Shown one piece after another: positions 10,701-18,038 of a stretch of DNA of 33,855 nucleotides. The position numbers and the translations under genes were made by a program. How positions within the stretch are numbered: position 1 is the stretch's first letter; each line of letters opens with the position of its first letter. Below the pieces are notes generated by a model. The model ran no database searches. It had not been told where the DNA came from and saw only the letters and a list, made by a program, of their open reading frames with translations. Source of the stretch: a virus. The stretch is taken from positions 1 through 33,855 of the IMG/VR virus record IMGVR_UViG_3300027985_000576; one strand, given 5' to 3'.

Positions 10701-11767
10701 ACCAAAAGACAAGTCCTGATACGTCAATAACTGCACAAACTTTAGGTTCATACAAACGTAAAGGTACTAAGGATTCTATGTCAATTGCTGCTGTAGTTAA
10801 AGAATTTGAAGAAGCAATTAGTGCAGGTAACGTTGTACCAATTCACTATATCGATGCTGCTATTATGGGACAAACATTACTTAATGTAGACGGTATCACA
10901 CAAGTATTTGACGCTATTGTAGCTAATCTAGATAATGCAACGGAAGCTAACCTAGAATACAATTCGCAAGTAATTGAAGTATCAAAAAATTATAGTCTTA
11001 CTGAAAAAGTATTAGAATCTTTAGATAGTGCTATTAGTACATTAGATGCTAAGACTAGGGCATTGTTTAATGATGAGACAGCAACAAATGAGTATGTCAT
11101 TACTGGAAGATCTGAAGAAGATGCTTCTATTACTCTAGATGCCGTAGTCGAAGCAGTAAATACATTACATACTACTGCAACAGCAAAACGTAAAGAACTA
11201 TTTAGTCAAAATATAAAATCTGATCACATGACAGGATTAGGTGCTGTGGTAGAAATAGATAGGAATGGTAATGTAGTAGAAAGTAAAAAGGCTGAAACTG
11301 CTAAAGAAGAATCTAAGACAGAAGTTGCTAAAGCAAATGAAGAACCACAAGGCAAAAATGATAATATACCAGCTATTAGTGTAGCTGAACCTACTATAGC
11401 AGAACTAGCTTTAATAGAAAGAGATTTAAAACAGGCTTACAAAAATTTAAGACAATTTAAATCCAATAAAAAGAAAGAACAAACAATTAAACCTGTTAAA
11501 AATTTAAAAGGTAAAGCTCTAGAAGTATCTGAAGCGGCAGAACCTACAATTGGCGGATCTGAAGAAGAAGCCAAAGCACGTATAGCTAAAATTTTCAAAA
11601 AAGAACTTGACGCAGACGCTATGTATAAAAACTTGTCGGATGAAGAAATAAAAGAACTAGAAGAAATGTTTGAAGTTGATTCTAAGTATAATAACGGTAT
11701 AGTACCTGAAAATAAACAAACAAAAAAAGCTAAAGAAAACGCCTTGAAGAAGGAATGTAAAAGATGA
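4799..11767 (+). CDS. giant internal virion protein with lysozyme/transglycosylase-like domain
   Basis: The 2322-aa product starts at ATG 4799 (AAAGGTACAGA-ATG). Around residues 236-345 it shows a lysozyme/lytic transglycosylase-like segment: RESSNNYSAVNKQGYVGAYQFG, written here in parts as RESSNNYSAVN and GYVGAYQFG. E244 is the candidate catalytic acid and the GAYQF motif is typical of phage internal lysozymes. Residues about 510-670 are Ala/Gly-rich and amphipathic, and could insert in a membrane. The rest is mostly charged helix. A Lys/Glu/Ala linker is repeated at residues 674-691 and 1085-1102. Size, lysozyme motif and the partner gene fit a genome-ejection protein of the T7 gp16 type. 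Its stop overlaps the next start as ATGA, so the two are translated together. The domain call is by motif only. Confidence 0.75.
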   Translation: MPFKYDYSNFSFDDFKSQVANQKSEILSQAKNNKLANLAAKSGIANEDVFRAGMDQTYAALNLLNTGNEDLISKTMRPNGKGSIFGDDIPLNLQVERATDNEFGYFGRPLSDVRGVGGKSIYETFNTPEQDTSYNSRYADKPITGEFKPALLKRITDMDSMTFQGVTDQQGKPTEDRIAGVDAYEVFHDDAQSKKYFESAQGQAKLDRQKEHLANFGIIPKQQEQLQAIDTGLDALRNRLKERESSNNYSAVNKQGYVGAYQFGIARLKDLGLVDKNAPDNNSALNNPNVWTGKYGIKSKEDFLSSEDVQDTVATEHLNNLAVMLSGNATDEKDLYGKIAAAHLLGVQGSKDLSKTDANKTSGQEYYDLGSSVIGTQPTSSKETVSTVQKEPTLTAESFRGVDQDSMLGEALDIAQSSLLQQYGKTAKAVNKAAVAIGESLGINKDTMEGIFHDDSMFGGKFTEYAKQEVSDKITGVMAKTREEQKAGMDKALESIKTGNYADAAWESLKILPYMLGDSAGEMASIFAGVPGITAAVAARVSEDAETYKKNNDKDPSAHWMIGSVLTNAAALFGEKFLIKSGVGDIIEKGLSKAKRVGGVAASTVGEAVQEYYDQTQQEYMTQKTGEKTLAEIATSPEAQLAAVAGGVMGGALRGAGEIGGAAIDTGKPLSEKLNAEIERRKAAKAAKETEAVVGESVKLSTTYGGVEAVATRETEHKDSIDKAIESGDIRGAVEILKAYKNDLSNDSEKLMNNEEFEQRLATVKNMVNKTYNAINESKADKSSVDTFGSSPDLIDTAMSDISVDEAETFLRNYKKAAAQFGSDPVGTTRIEQHINAKKTLAMVETDVATDIKAKAEAVQNAATPSEKETAVVEFERFKQDRIDTSNKLNNWLKSIEQEIMSEAETMVQNKEAKNTTNAVRKIVAEEQAKRKANKQKVEYKGQTYYNPYETKNVLKKKTDGVWVYDTTYASKETIARRVMSNLMGKDPEIVGIYTLQNAKDTELQAFNAAAALAGIDTKADIAKAKEAKAKVEKSITEQKKATPKKSEQVSDMEAEKIAYEETKTTPKSIEEVTVVEKPAKLEKLRAEVKRRKEAKAVKETEKAAMIVTDSIIKKSKLASAMQNPLVAKSTTSRLANDSEAGVQLSELLSTLSDKLDIDNIEKIIADKFTLNVSNTIERYRAVENDPARVLFSEEGTLDSNAVAAISKALIEYLLKYGNNILLQDRNQVAQMLGYGDNVELVPAEAFSKLGDKVFKKNVADVLAKSIMKDLGIKIRAGVDEDLIKVYGDVFSKAIKAGHAHQMPNRFEEKFIASLGQMAAIIGGEIGIFTKLDADDRPVLTQEEYARIAAGDIEVTNPELKMDLIGIGPLGKSLVRNKDMYDTFNKAAKEFTEGTYVKEVRTEPISSKKVTHRVIADVYNVKQQSIDVINKERSKPWRLDTEAIDTFEGMKDTMKFYMGYMTDKQMEELSYVDYENQTAKNNAITLKLDLLNNLVNRLGEDNVDADLFYEWFYGSNGRYYLDNNEVNPQNDTFNRFIVGLKSNRVTVDLSKEDANSTKTFYIALAQSFGKDIDKMSIEDSIKAGKELFDMGSKELTNLINDTENFEPEAIGHTIQGLLAVKAAEKAKGKAFDTNLVIETDAVTSGIILKLLQLPLVQDVKNLLKRGGIIFEDQPEYSTFTGTNKLIADGQLDLYRMLAQSYGKAITSHLDSNVWKVDTNNLDDTSLKRALATNSRREAVLKASRDGIMPIFETEGDKIKGKLRSIFKPVVMVFGYGGGIGSIKRKFIGEIVEELPTKLVKELYKYQDDMRKGKVDKSYNMPILNFFKALDKKHANTTFNITNVRQADALIKSLLNKDILNTKVYGKQTLRSIAMSDMTALYGDTLSKALEDIFGSDLINANTTINNAFRMMFRIFNHNYNQKLKEFAEKTGHEANAEEKATIILDMKKEFPAVAPPFAKNDEKGIIIDQKTSPDTSITAQTLGSYKRKGTKDSMSIAAVVKEFEEAISAGNVVPIHYIDAAIMGQTLLNVDGITQVFDAIVANLDNATEANLEYNSQVIEVSKNYSLTEKVLESLDSAISTLDAKTRALFNDETATNEYVITGRSEEDASITLDAVVEAVNTLHTTATAKRKELFSQNIKSDHMTGLGAVVEIDRNGNVVESKKAETAKEESKTEVAKANEEPQGKNDNIPAISVAEPTIAELALIERDLKQAYKNLRQFKSNKKKEQTIKPVKNLKGKALEVSEAAEPTIGGSEEEAKARIAKIFKKELDADAMYKNLSDEEIKELEEMFEVDSKYNNGIVPENKQTKKAKENALKKECKR

Positions 11768-14700
11768 GTTGTATTAGAGCACAAGGATACAAAGAGTACC
11801 AAGACGTAACAACAGAATATCTTGTCGAAGAATTTGGAATGACTCCTGAAAAAGCAGAAGTTGTTGCGTATAATGACTGGAAAAACTATGTTATTGAAAA
11901 TAGTTCAGCAAAAGAAGCACAAATATTTACACAGATTGCAAATGCTGATGGTAGTATTGATGTACATTTTAATGGTAGTTTAAAACCTACTCGTATGCGT
12001 CTTGTAAACGTCGACGATGATAGTAAATACTATACGGTAGCTCTTCAAAATCTGAGCAGTAAAAATATATACGAATACAAATTTCTACACGGTCAAAGTA
12101 GAAGTATTGACGTAGATCGTAAGTTGAAAACAGGTGGTACTAAACCACAATACATTACTATTGATAATATGGGTAATATATTTGGAAGTTCTGACGATGT
12201 AAATATCAATCCTGATCTATATGATAAGCAAGAGCTTGATCTGTTAAATAACATCGAAAATAGTACTGCTATGTTAGATAAACTTGCTGATATAGATGGT
12301 ACTGATTTATCAGGTAAACATCGAGCTAGACTAGGTGAAGTTTTGGGTATGTTTGTTAATAACCACAAAAACTTTATTCCTGAAATGAATGTATATCTTA
12401 ATAAAAAAGCAGAAAAAGTTGGTGGTATTTTAAAAGTAGATGATGGTATCTACCTAGGAGTAAATTCAAGAGGTAAATTCACAAGTACAGATATCAGTAA
12501 TTCAGAAATGTACGTTGAAGAGATTACACACGCTGCTACAGTATTTGCTATAAGTTCTGGTAATCCTGCAGCTAAAAGTGCTTTTACACGAATTCAACAA
12601 CTTAGAGACCAAGTACGTGAAGAACTACGCAAGGACTTTGGTAATGATATGTGGAAAGCATTTTTACCAAAGACTAGCGTAGATCCTGTGTACGAAGAAA
12701 AACAAGCTAAAAAGATGTTTGACTATATCTTCAATAATGAAAAGACAGGTATTGAAGAGTTTATAGCAAAAGGGCTTACTTGGGAAGTATTTGCAGAAAA
12801 ACTTGACAACATTAAAGTAAACAAACCTGTAGAGAGTGAACCTGAAACTATATATCAAGCGCTAGTACATTACTTAAATAAAATATTTAAATTTACAGAA
12901 CGTATGTTTAAACGTGAAGGTTTTGATACAACAGCAACAGATGTTCTTGTTCGTATGAGTGCTCAATTAGCTCAAGCAAATAATACTGCAATCAAACGTA
13001 CCAATAGTAACAAATTTGTAGAGTCTGTATTTGAACGAGTCGATAACTTGGACAAAGTAATGTCTGATTGGACTAAAAAACAAATAACCAGTAAACAAAA
13101 ACTTATGAATCTCCCTAAGCCTCCCAGAAAAGGTGCTAGTAGATTAGAACACATAGTTTACATTGGAAAACTAATGCCATTTTTATTAGGCAACCGGGAA
13201 GGTCAGATTGCTGTAAAAGAACTTATGTATGCTCTTGGTATGAAGTATGGTAATGACATTCAAACATTTTATAATCAACTTACCGATCCAGATAATATGG
13301 CTAGAGCTGTAGAATATTTAGGACTATTAAATGAGAATGTTGATCGTGCTCGTGAGACTAGAGCTAAAATTACAGCAATGGGAGTTACTGAAGGGTTTAA
13401 ACAGTTTAGTAAAGAAGAAAAAGAATCTCTTACTATCGCAGGATTAGATACTGATTTACAAGCTATTTACGGTGATTACGATGTAGTAGCATTACTTGAA
13501 GATGAAGAGCGTCTAAAAGTTGAATTGTCAATACTACGAAAACAACTTCGTACTAAAACAAAAAACAAAGAAACAAGTAACTATTACATGGCACAAGCAA
13601 AAGGTCTTGGTTACTATTTGGCTACTCATCAAGCTAAAAGTACAGCACAATTAATGAACGCCACATTAATCGCAAAAGGCCATAACAGAATTGGACGACT
13701 ACGTACACCAGATGTAGATGAAGAAACAATTATTATGATCGACCAATTAGCTACAATGGAAGCGTTACTATATACTCCTACAGAAGCTAAAACTAAATTA
13801 GCTAATCTTATAAAACGTGAACCACAAGGTATGCAATACGTTATGGATTTAAGTGAAGGTATTATCAAAGAAGCTAGAATGAAGACTTTTGATGATGAAC
13901 TTGGTATGATGAAAGGCTATACTAAAGAAATTTTTGATGAAGATGTAACAGTTGTTATACGTCCATCAAAAGATATAGCAAAATTAGCGAAAGACGGATT
14001 CAAGAAAGTAGTAGATCTAAAAAAAGCACCTGGTGATACATCATCTACGGCGATGGCGATGTACGTAAATGAATGGCATGCACAACAGAATCTAAAAAAA
14101 GGTGCATTACGTTACACAGATTTACACACTCGTGGTACAACACTATACGATGCACACAACGCAGATGATGAAGCATTAGCTGCTGAACGTTCTAAAATTA
14201 ATGTTATATCTGTAGAGACAGCCAGTATCAAAGAGATAAGAGCTATGGAACTTGGTAAGTTTGATTTTGAAAATACAGATGATAGAAATTTAGTACCTGT
14301 GTATGGTAGAGACGGAAAAGTATCTAACTATAGATATATGATGAGTAAACGTGCAAAACGTGAATATCTACGTCAAGATATCAGCGCACCTGCGGTATTA
14401 GGTAGAACTGTTGCTAGTATACAAGATAAGATAAATACTGAAGATCATAATAATAAAGTTTTTGATATCATTAAAGAAGATATGAAAAACTATAATGATG
14501 TAACTGGAAAAAGCAATGTACCAGGAGCTAGATATAGATACTATAAGTTAGAAGCAAATAGTCCAGATCCTCAGATAGAAGACATTTGGAAAATTCTACC
14601 AAAACAGATTAAGCAAAAAATGAAAGATAACAATATGCCATACCTGGCAGTAAGAGCTGATCTGTTTAAAGCATACTTTGGTATGAGAGAGTGGGGCCTA

Positions 14701-15777
14701 TTTGATATGATTGGAAATATACCATTGGTAGGTGAAGCACTGGTCGAACTAACGCCACAACAGTTAAAATACATCATGAGAGTAGCTGAACAAATCTGGT
14801 CTAATGTAGTCAATCTAGCTAAGGTAAATATAATTATTAAAATACCAGAAGTACTTATTCGTAATATTATTTCTAATATAATGATTGCGCCTATGTATGG
14901 ACACTTTAATATAATAAAGGTAGCTCAATTGCAACTACGTGGGACAGTAGGATTATTTGATTATCTTGAAAAAGTACACGAACTTAATCGTCTTGAAAAT
15001 GCAAAAATGGCTGGAAATCCAAACAACTTAGACATCGATAAGATTAAAAGTTTAAAAGAAGACTTGAAAAAACATCAAGTAGCAGATTTAGTTGATGCTG
15101 GAATGTTTCAAGCGATTGTTGAAGAGATGGGGAAAGATGAATTTAAGAGTAGTAATAGAGTAGCAAGATTTTTTGATAAGCAACTGGATAAGGTTCCAGG
15201 TTATGTTAAAGATGGAGCACACCTACTGTTTCTTACAGAAAAAACTAAATACTTTAATTTTATGACTAAAGCAACACAGTTTAGTGATTTTGCTTCAAGA
15301 TATGCTTTATACGAACTTGAAAAAGAAAAGCAGGTAAGTAGATTAAATGGTAAGTTTGATGGTAAGAATATTATTCAAGTGGGAAATATTCCTTATTTTG
15401 AAGAAGTTGAAAATAAGGATGAGTGGGTTACGCGGAGTAAAGCAAAAGAGATGCTGCTTTCTAGATTGAAGGATATAGTATTAGATACTCATGTTAATTA
15501 TAGTAAACTAGACGGTCCTGTTATGGATTGGTTAAATCGTGTCGGTTTAGCGATGTTTACTAAGTATGCGTTTAGGATTCAGAAACCTAACGTGAAAGCT
15601 GCAATAGACCATCCATTATACTATTTCTCAACTATTGGGTTACAACGGTTTATAGGTAATGTTGATGACATCAGTGACAGTTTTGCAGGACATTTAAATA
15701 AGTTCGGCAATACATCCGCCTTTACAGGACTAGTAGATGATTTACCGATATACCAAGCTATGAAGAACGTGTTCTAA
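11764..15777 (+). CDS. giant virion-associated protein, probable ejection partner
   Basis: The 1337-aa product starts at ATG 11764, within the stop of the 2322-aa gene (ATGA), with AAGGAATGTAAAAG upstream as ribosome binding site. It is hydrophilic and helical. A more hydrophobic stretch lies near residues 1010-1065 (around VNIIIKIPEVLIRNIISNIM), and the conserved-looking C-terminus includes HVNYSKLDGPVMDWLNRVG. No enzymatic motif was recognised. The sequence does not look like a DNA or RNA polymerase. Coupled translation with the lysozyme-bearing giant protein suggests both are needed in fixed ratio, probably in the internal virion complex. It ends 4 nt inside the convergent gene on the other strand. 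The function is inferred from context. Confidence 0.65.
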   Translation: MSCIRAQGYKEYQDVTTEYLVEEFGMTPEKAEVVAYNDWKNYVIENSSAKEAQIFTQIANADGSIDVHFNGSLKPTRMRLVNVDDDSKYYTVALQNLSSKNIYEYKFLHGQSRSIDVDRKLKTGGTKPQYITIDNMGNIFGSSDDVNINPDLYDKQELDLLNNIENSTAMLDKLADIDGTDLSGKHRARLGEVLGMFVNNHKNFIPEMNVYLNKKAEKVGGILKVDDGIYLGVNSRGKFTSTDISNSEMYVEEITHAATVFAISSGNPAAKSAFTRIQQLRDQVREELRKDFGNDMWKAFLPKTSVDPVYEEKQAKKMFDYIFNNEKTGIEEFIAKGLTWEVFAEKLDNIKVNKPVESEPETIYQALVHYLNKIFKFTERMFKREGFDTTATDVLVRMSAQLAQANNTAIKRTNSNKFVESVFERVDNLDKVMSDWTKKQITSKQKLMNLPKPPRKGASRLEHIVYIGKLMPFLLGNREGQIAVKELMYALGMKYGNDIQTFYNQLTDPDNMARAVEYLGLLNENVDRARETRAKITAMGVTEGFKQFSKEEKESLTIAGLDTDLQAIYGDYDVVALLEDEERLKVELSILRKQLRTKTKNKETSNYYMAQAKGLGYYLATHQAKSTAQLMNATLIAKGHNRIGRLRTPDVDEETIIMIDQLATMEALLYTPTEAKTKLANLIKREPQGMQYVMDLSEGIIKEARMKTFDDELGMMKGYTKEIFDEDVTVVIRPSKDIAKLAKDGFKKVVDLKKAPGDTSSTAMAMYVNEWHAQQNLKKGALRYTDLHTRGTTLYDAHNADDEALAAERSKINVISVETASIKEIRAMELGKFDFENTDDRNLVPVYGRDGKVSNYRYMMSKRAKREYLRQDISAPAVLGRTVASIQDKINTEDHNNKVFDIIKEDMKNYNDVTGKSNVPGARYRYYKLEANSPDPQIEDIWKILPKQIKQKMKDNNMPYLAVRADLFKAYFGMREWGLFDMIGNIPLVGEALVELTPQQLKYIMRVAEQIWSNVVNLAKVNIIIKIPEVLIRNIISNIMIAPMYGHFNIIKVAQLQLRGTVGLFDYLEKVHELNRLENAKMAGNPNNLDIDKIKSLKEDLKKHQVADLVDAGMFQAIVEEMGKDEFKSSNRVARFFDKQLDKVPGYVKDGAHLLFLTEKTKYFNFMTKATQFSDFASRYALYELEKEKQVSRLNGKFDGKNIIQVGNIPYFEEVENKDEWVTRSKAKEMLLSRLKDIVLDTHVNYSKLDGPVMDWLNRVGLAMFTKYAFRIQKPNVKAAIDHPLYYFSTIGLQRFIGNVDDISDSFAGHLNKFGNTSAFTGLVDDLPIYQAMKNVF

Positions 15778-16019
15778 AACAAGTTCTCTATGGCTTTGGT
15801 ATTAATCTTTGGAGGGTTTATCAGTAGGTATAATGATACAAGCATTGATGCAATCATTCCTATCTGTAATCCCGTAATCGTACCGGCGAATAATAAAGCA
15901 ATCACTACAAAGATTACAAAATCTAGGATAGCATCAATATATCGTTCGTGATTAAATTTCCATAGTATGATTAAAAAATTAAAAGCAGTTGCTATACTAG
16001 AAATTACCATAAATTCCAT
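15774..16019 (-). CDS. small three-helix membrane protein, possible holin
   Basis: The 81-aa product has three hydrophobic segments, at residues about 3-22 (VISSIATAFNFLIILW), 30-49 (ILDFVIFVVIALLFAGTIT) and 51-67 (LQIGMIASMLVSLYLLI). They are joined by short charged turns, and a polar tail NPPKINTKAIENLF follows. Size and topology fit a class I holin, but similar small membrane proteins of unknown role are common in podovirus-like phages. No endolysin gene is adjacent. Its TAG overlaps the last 4 nt of the convergent giant virion gene, and its ATG overlaps the end of the NADAR gene. Membrane location is well supported; a lysis role is only a possibility. Confidence 0.7.
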   Translation of the reverse strand: MEFMVISSIATAFNFLIILWKFNHERYIDAILDFVIFVVIALLFAGTITGLQIGMIASMLVSLYLLINPPKINTKAIENLF

Positions 16020-16516
16020 TAATTTTCCTTGTATGCTGAACGTAGTTCCATGAGAAGTTTCCCAAGATTATTTTCCCCAACACCGTTATACGTACCCCAA
16101 AACTTATCGTTCCAGTCATTACGTTCTTCAAGATACTCATTACCTGTAGCGAGCAGTTTTTCTAGTAAATCAGCATGTTGATGAAATTTTAGTTCTAGAC
16201 TTAGTTTCATTGCTTCAATTTTTACACTATCCCAATCTGTACGACAAATTAGTCTATAATCTTTTCGATAAAGCATTCGTTTAGACTCTCTAGGCCCTAC
16301 TTCAGCTATTATCTCTCTTTTATAGATTATATTTAACTTTAACGCTTGATATAGATTTTCAGAACTACTATAAACATAGTTATCAAATCCAAACATTGGG
16401 TAATATGTAGCTAATCCAGGATCCATATATATTTCACATGGATACATATTTGATAAAAATCTTTTCTCGTTTTTAAATTCTACATTGTCCCAATTAATTT
16501 CTTTTGGTTTTTTCAT
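16019..16516 (-). CDS. NADAR (YbiA-like) ADP-ribose glycohydrolase family protein
   Basis: The 165-aa product matches the NADAR/DUF1768 family along its full length. It shows FLSNMYPC (about residues 20-27), SSENLYQALK (51-60), the VGPRESKRM segment, a WDSVKIEAMK helix, and the C-terminal block FWGTYNGVGENNLGKLLMEL with the invariant WG and N-LGK-LM. NADAR enzymes cleave N-glycosidic bonds of ADP-ribosylated molecules, including ADP-ribosylated guanine in DNA, and of riboflavin intermediates. In a phage, reversal of host ADP-ribosylation defence (DarT-type) or NAD-related metabolism is the likely use. It follows a 38-aa ORF by 3 nt with no clear ribosome binding site, which suggests coupling. 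The family is confident; the substrate is not. Confidence 0.85.
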   Translation of the reverse strand: MKKPKEINWDNVEFKNEKRFLSNMYPCEIYMDPGLATYYPMFGFDNYVYSSSENLYQALKLNIIYKREIIAEVGPRESKRMLYRKDYRLICRTDWDSVKIEAMKLSLELKFHQHADLLEKLLATGNEYLEERNDWNDKFWGTYNGVGENNLGKLLMELRSAYKEN

Positions 16517-16519
16517 TTA

Positions 16520-16636
16520 TTATTTTTTAGAATAAGCTAATTCGAGTTCAACATAACGCAGTACTTCTGAGGGTACAGGTTCAGTACCATGAAGTTCTTT
16601 TAACAGTTCGTAAGCTTTTGTGTATAATTCATTCAT
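16520..16636 (-). CDS. 38-aa hypothetical protein
   Basis: ATG at 16636 has AAGGA 8 nt upstream and reads 38 codons to a double stop, TAA TAA. The peptide MNELYTKAYELLKELHGTEP begins an acidic amphipathic helix, and a second helix follows (EVLRYVELELAY). It overlaps the end of the zinc-ribbon endonuclease gene by 8 nt and ends 3 nt before the NADAR start, so it sits in one transcript with both. Small helical peptides like this are typical of phage early regions. The function is unknown. Confidence 0.55.
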   Translation of the reverse strand: MNELYTKAYELLKELHGTEPVPSEVLRYVELELAYSKK

Positions 16637-17531
16637 CTTGTGTCCTTTTGTCTAATAGTAGAATATCTGAATTGAATAACTCAGTATTTCCTGATTTTAA
16701 TAAAGGATCGCCATTGTACCTAGCGTCCTTAAACTCCCGTAAAATTTCCTGTTCTTTATTATAAGCATCATAGCCAATATCATACTTCCAAATCTTAATT
16801 ATTTCTATAGAAGATAACTCTTCTAACCCAAATCTAAATTCTACAGTTTTATTAGTAATACCAATTTTGTAAGCTTGGCCTTTATTTATAGACAAGTAAT
16901 ACAGAATAGCTGGTAATGTAGGTTTAAAACCTGGAATTGCGCATGACGGGCATCCTTGGCCTGATAAATGATTTGAAGGAATTTGTGTAAATTGTCCATG
17001 TACTTTACATAATATATTCACAGGAGTTCTAGAATTTTTATACTCTACATTACAGTAATCGTACATGTTTTTATGTACATGTTTAGCTTTTTCTATGAAC
17101 TCTTTTGTACTATACTTTTTACTTTTTGCTCGTTGTATCTTGCCGCACTCAGGACAACCTTGACCCTTCAAGTGGTTTCCTGCTAATTGTTCAAAGTCTC
17201 CGTGTTGCGGACAATTGATAATTACTTTTTTATTGTATGCTTCATATTTTGTTTTCTCATAATTATATTTACCATTATGTACTTTAATGGCTTCTTGAAT
17301 AAAGTCAGATCTTCGTAGTTTTGAGTTACGTATTAGAATAGCACATTGAGGACATTTGTCTCCTCGATTAGCATGTTTACCTGCAATTTGAGTAAATTCC
17401 CCATGTTCTGGGCATATAATCGTTATTTTATCTTTGTTAGTTAGGTACTTAACTTTACTATAATCGTAGTAGTTAGAATGTTCGTTATTGCATTTATCTA
17501 TAAATTGTTCTTGTGTTAATTTAATACCCAT
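16629..17531 (-). CDS. zinc-ribbon repeat protein with C-terminal GIY-YIG-like domain (homing-type endonuclease)
   Basis: The 300-aa product contains three tandem repeats of about 65 residues (roughly 5-70, 70-135, 138-205). Each ends in a zinc-knuckle pattern: CPEHGEF...CPQC, CPQHGDF...CPEC and CKVHGQF...CPSC. This is the DUF723-like pattern seen in phage-encoded mobile endonucleases, where it probably binds DNA. The C-terminal ~90 residues carry ILYYLSI...AYKIGITN...RF and a later NKEQEIL, matching a T5orf172/GIY-YIG nuclease with Tyr, Arg and a catalytic Glu. It starts at ATG 17531 and stands alone, with no intron signs beside it. It is probably a free-standing homing endonuclease inserted between the MazG-like gene and the NADAR group. 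Domain assignment is by motif. Confidence 0.75.
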   Translation of the reverse strand: MGIKLTQEQFIDKCNNEHSNYYDYSKVKYLTNKDKITIICPEHGEFTQIAGKHANRGDKCPQCAILIRNSKLRRSDFIQEAIKVHNGKYNYEKTKYEAYNKKVIINCPQHGDFEQLAGNHLKGQGCPECGKIQRAKSKKYSTKEFIEKAKHVHKNMYDYCNVEYKNSRTPVNILCKVHGQFTQIPSNHLSGQGCPSCAIPGFKPTLPAILYYLSINKGQAYKIGITNKTVEFRFGLEELSSIEIIKIWKYDIGYDAYNKEQEILREFKDARYNGDPLLKSGNTELFNSDILLLDKRTQDE

Positions 17532-17578
17532 AAATTTCCCCTATTTAATAGTATATCTTATAGATACTTAAAGGAAAC

Positions 17579-18037
17579 TTAAGAAGGTTTACGCTTCGAC
17601 AGGATTTTTTGCAGTTCTACTTCTGGTCCTACAAAATCTTTAGGTTTGATAAGTTTGCCATGTTCATCTTTAGGCATACCAAGTTTTTGCATATTGGCAT
17701 GATTAACTACAAGAATACCGTGTTGGATTTGTTGTGGTGTAAGACCAAGTTTAGCCATAGAACCGATAGCAAATACAATAGCATCAATAGCTTTATCAAA
17801 ACGATCTACATCAGAAAGTTTGTTTGCTTTGTTATGTGCAAGATCTACGATACTTCTAGAAATTTCTTTTGGTGAATAGTCTTCAGCATTTACCCGTTCT
17901 GCAAGAAATTCTAAATCAGTAAATCCTTCAAGCGCTTCTTCAATTTGAAAGCTCGATTCTAAAAAATCATCATAAGGACGATCAGCTAGACCAGCTTCAA
18001 CTTGCCATTTATGAATGGCTTTAATAGGATTTTCCAT
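17579..18037 (-). CDS. PRA-PH/MazG-superfamily-like nucleotide pyrophosphohydrolase
   Basis: The 152-aa all-helical protein has an N-terminal helix with WQVEAGL, an acidic SFQIEEALEGF (possible metal-binding Glu pair), a second acidic motif RFDKAIDAIVFAIG (Asp ligands), and a C-terminal signature HANMQKLG...DEHGKLIKP...FVGPEVELQKIL. This ending is characteristic of phage phosphoribosyl-ATP-pyrophosphohydrolase-like proteins. The superfamily hydrolyses NTPs or dNTPs to monophosphate and pyrophosphate, and in phages may clean the nucleotide pool or lower alarmones. It starts 1 nt after the dCMP deaminase stop region, consistent with a dNTP metabolism operon. The superfamily is well supported; the substrate is unknown. 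Confidence 0.75.
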   Translation of the reverse strand: MENPIKAIHKWQVEAGLADRPYDDFLESSFQIEEALEGFTDLEFLAERVNAEDYSPKEISRSIVDLAHNKANKLSDVDRFDKAIDAIVFAIGSMAKLGLTPQQIQHGILVVNHANMQKLGMPKDEHGKLIKPKDFVGPEVELQKILSKRKPS

Positions 18038-18038
18038 G

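Noticed and set aside
15990-15998. Plus-strand TGCTATACT resembling the late promoters
   Set aside because: It lies inside a minus-strand gene and no plus-strand gene follows it, so it is probably chance in AT-rich DNA.
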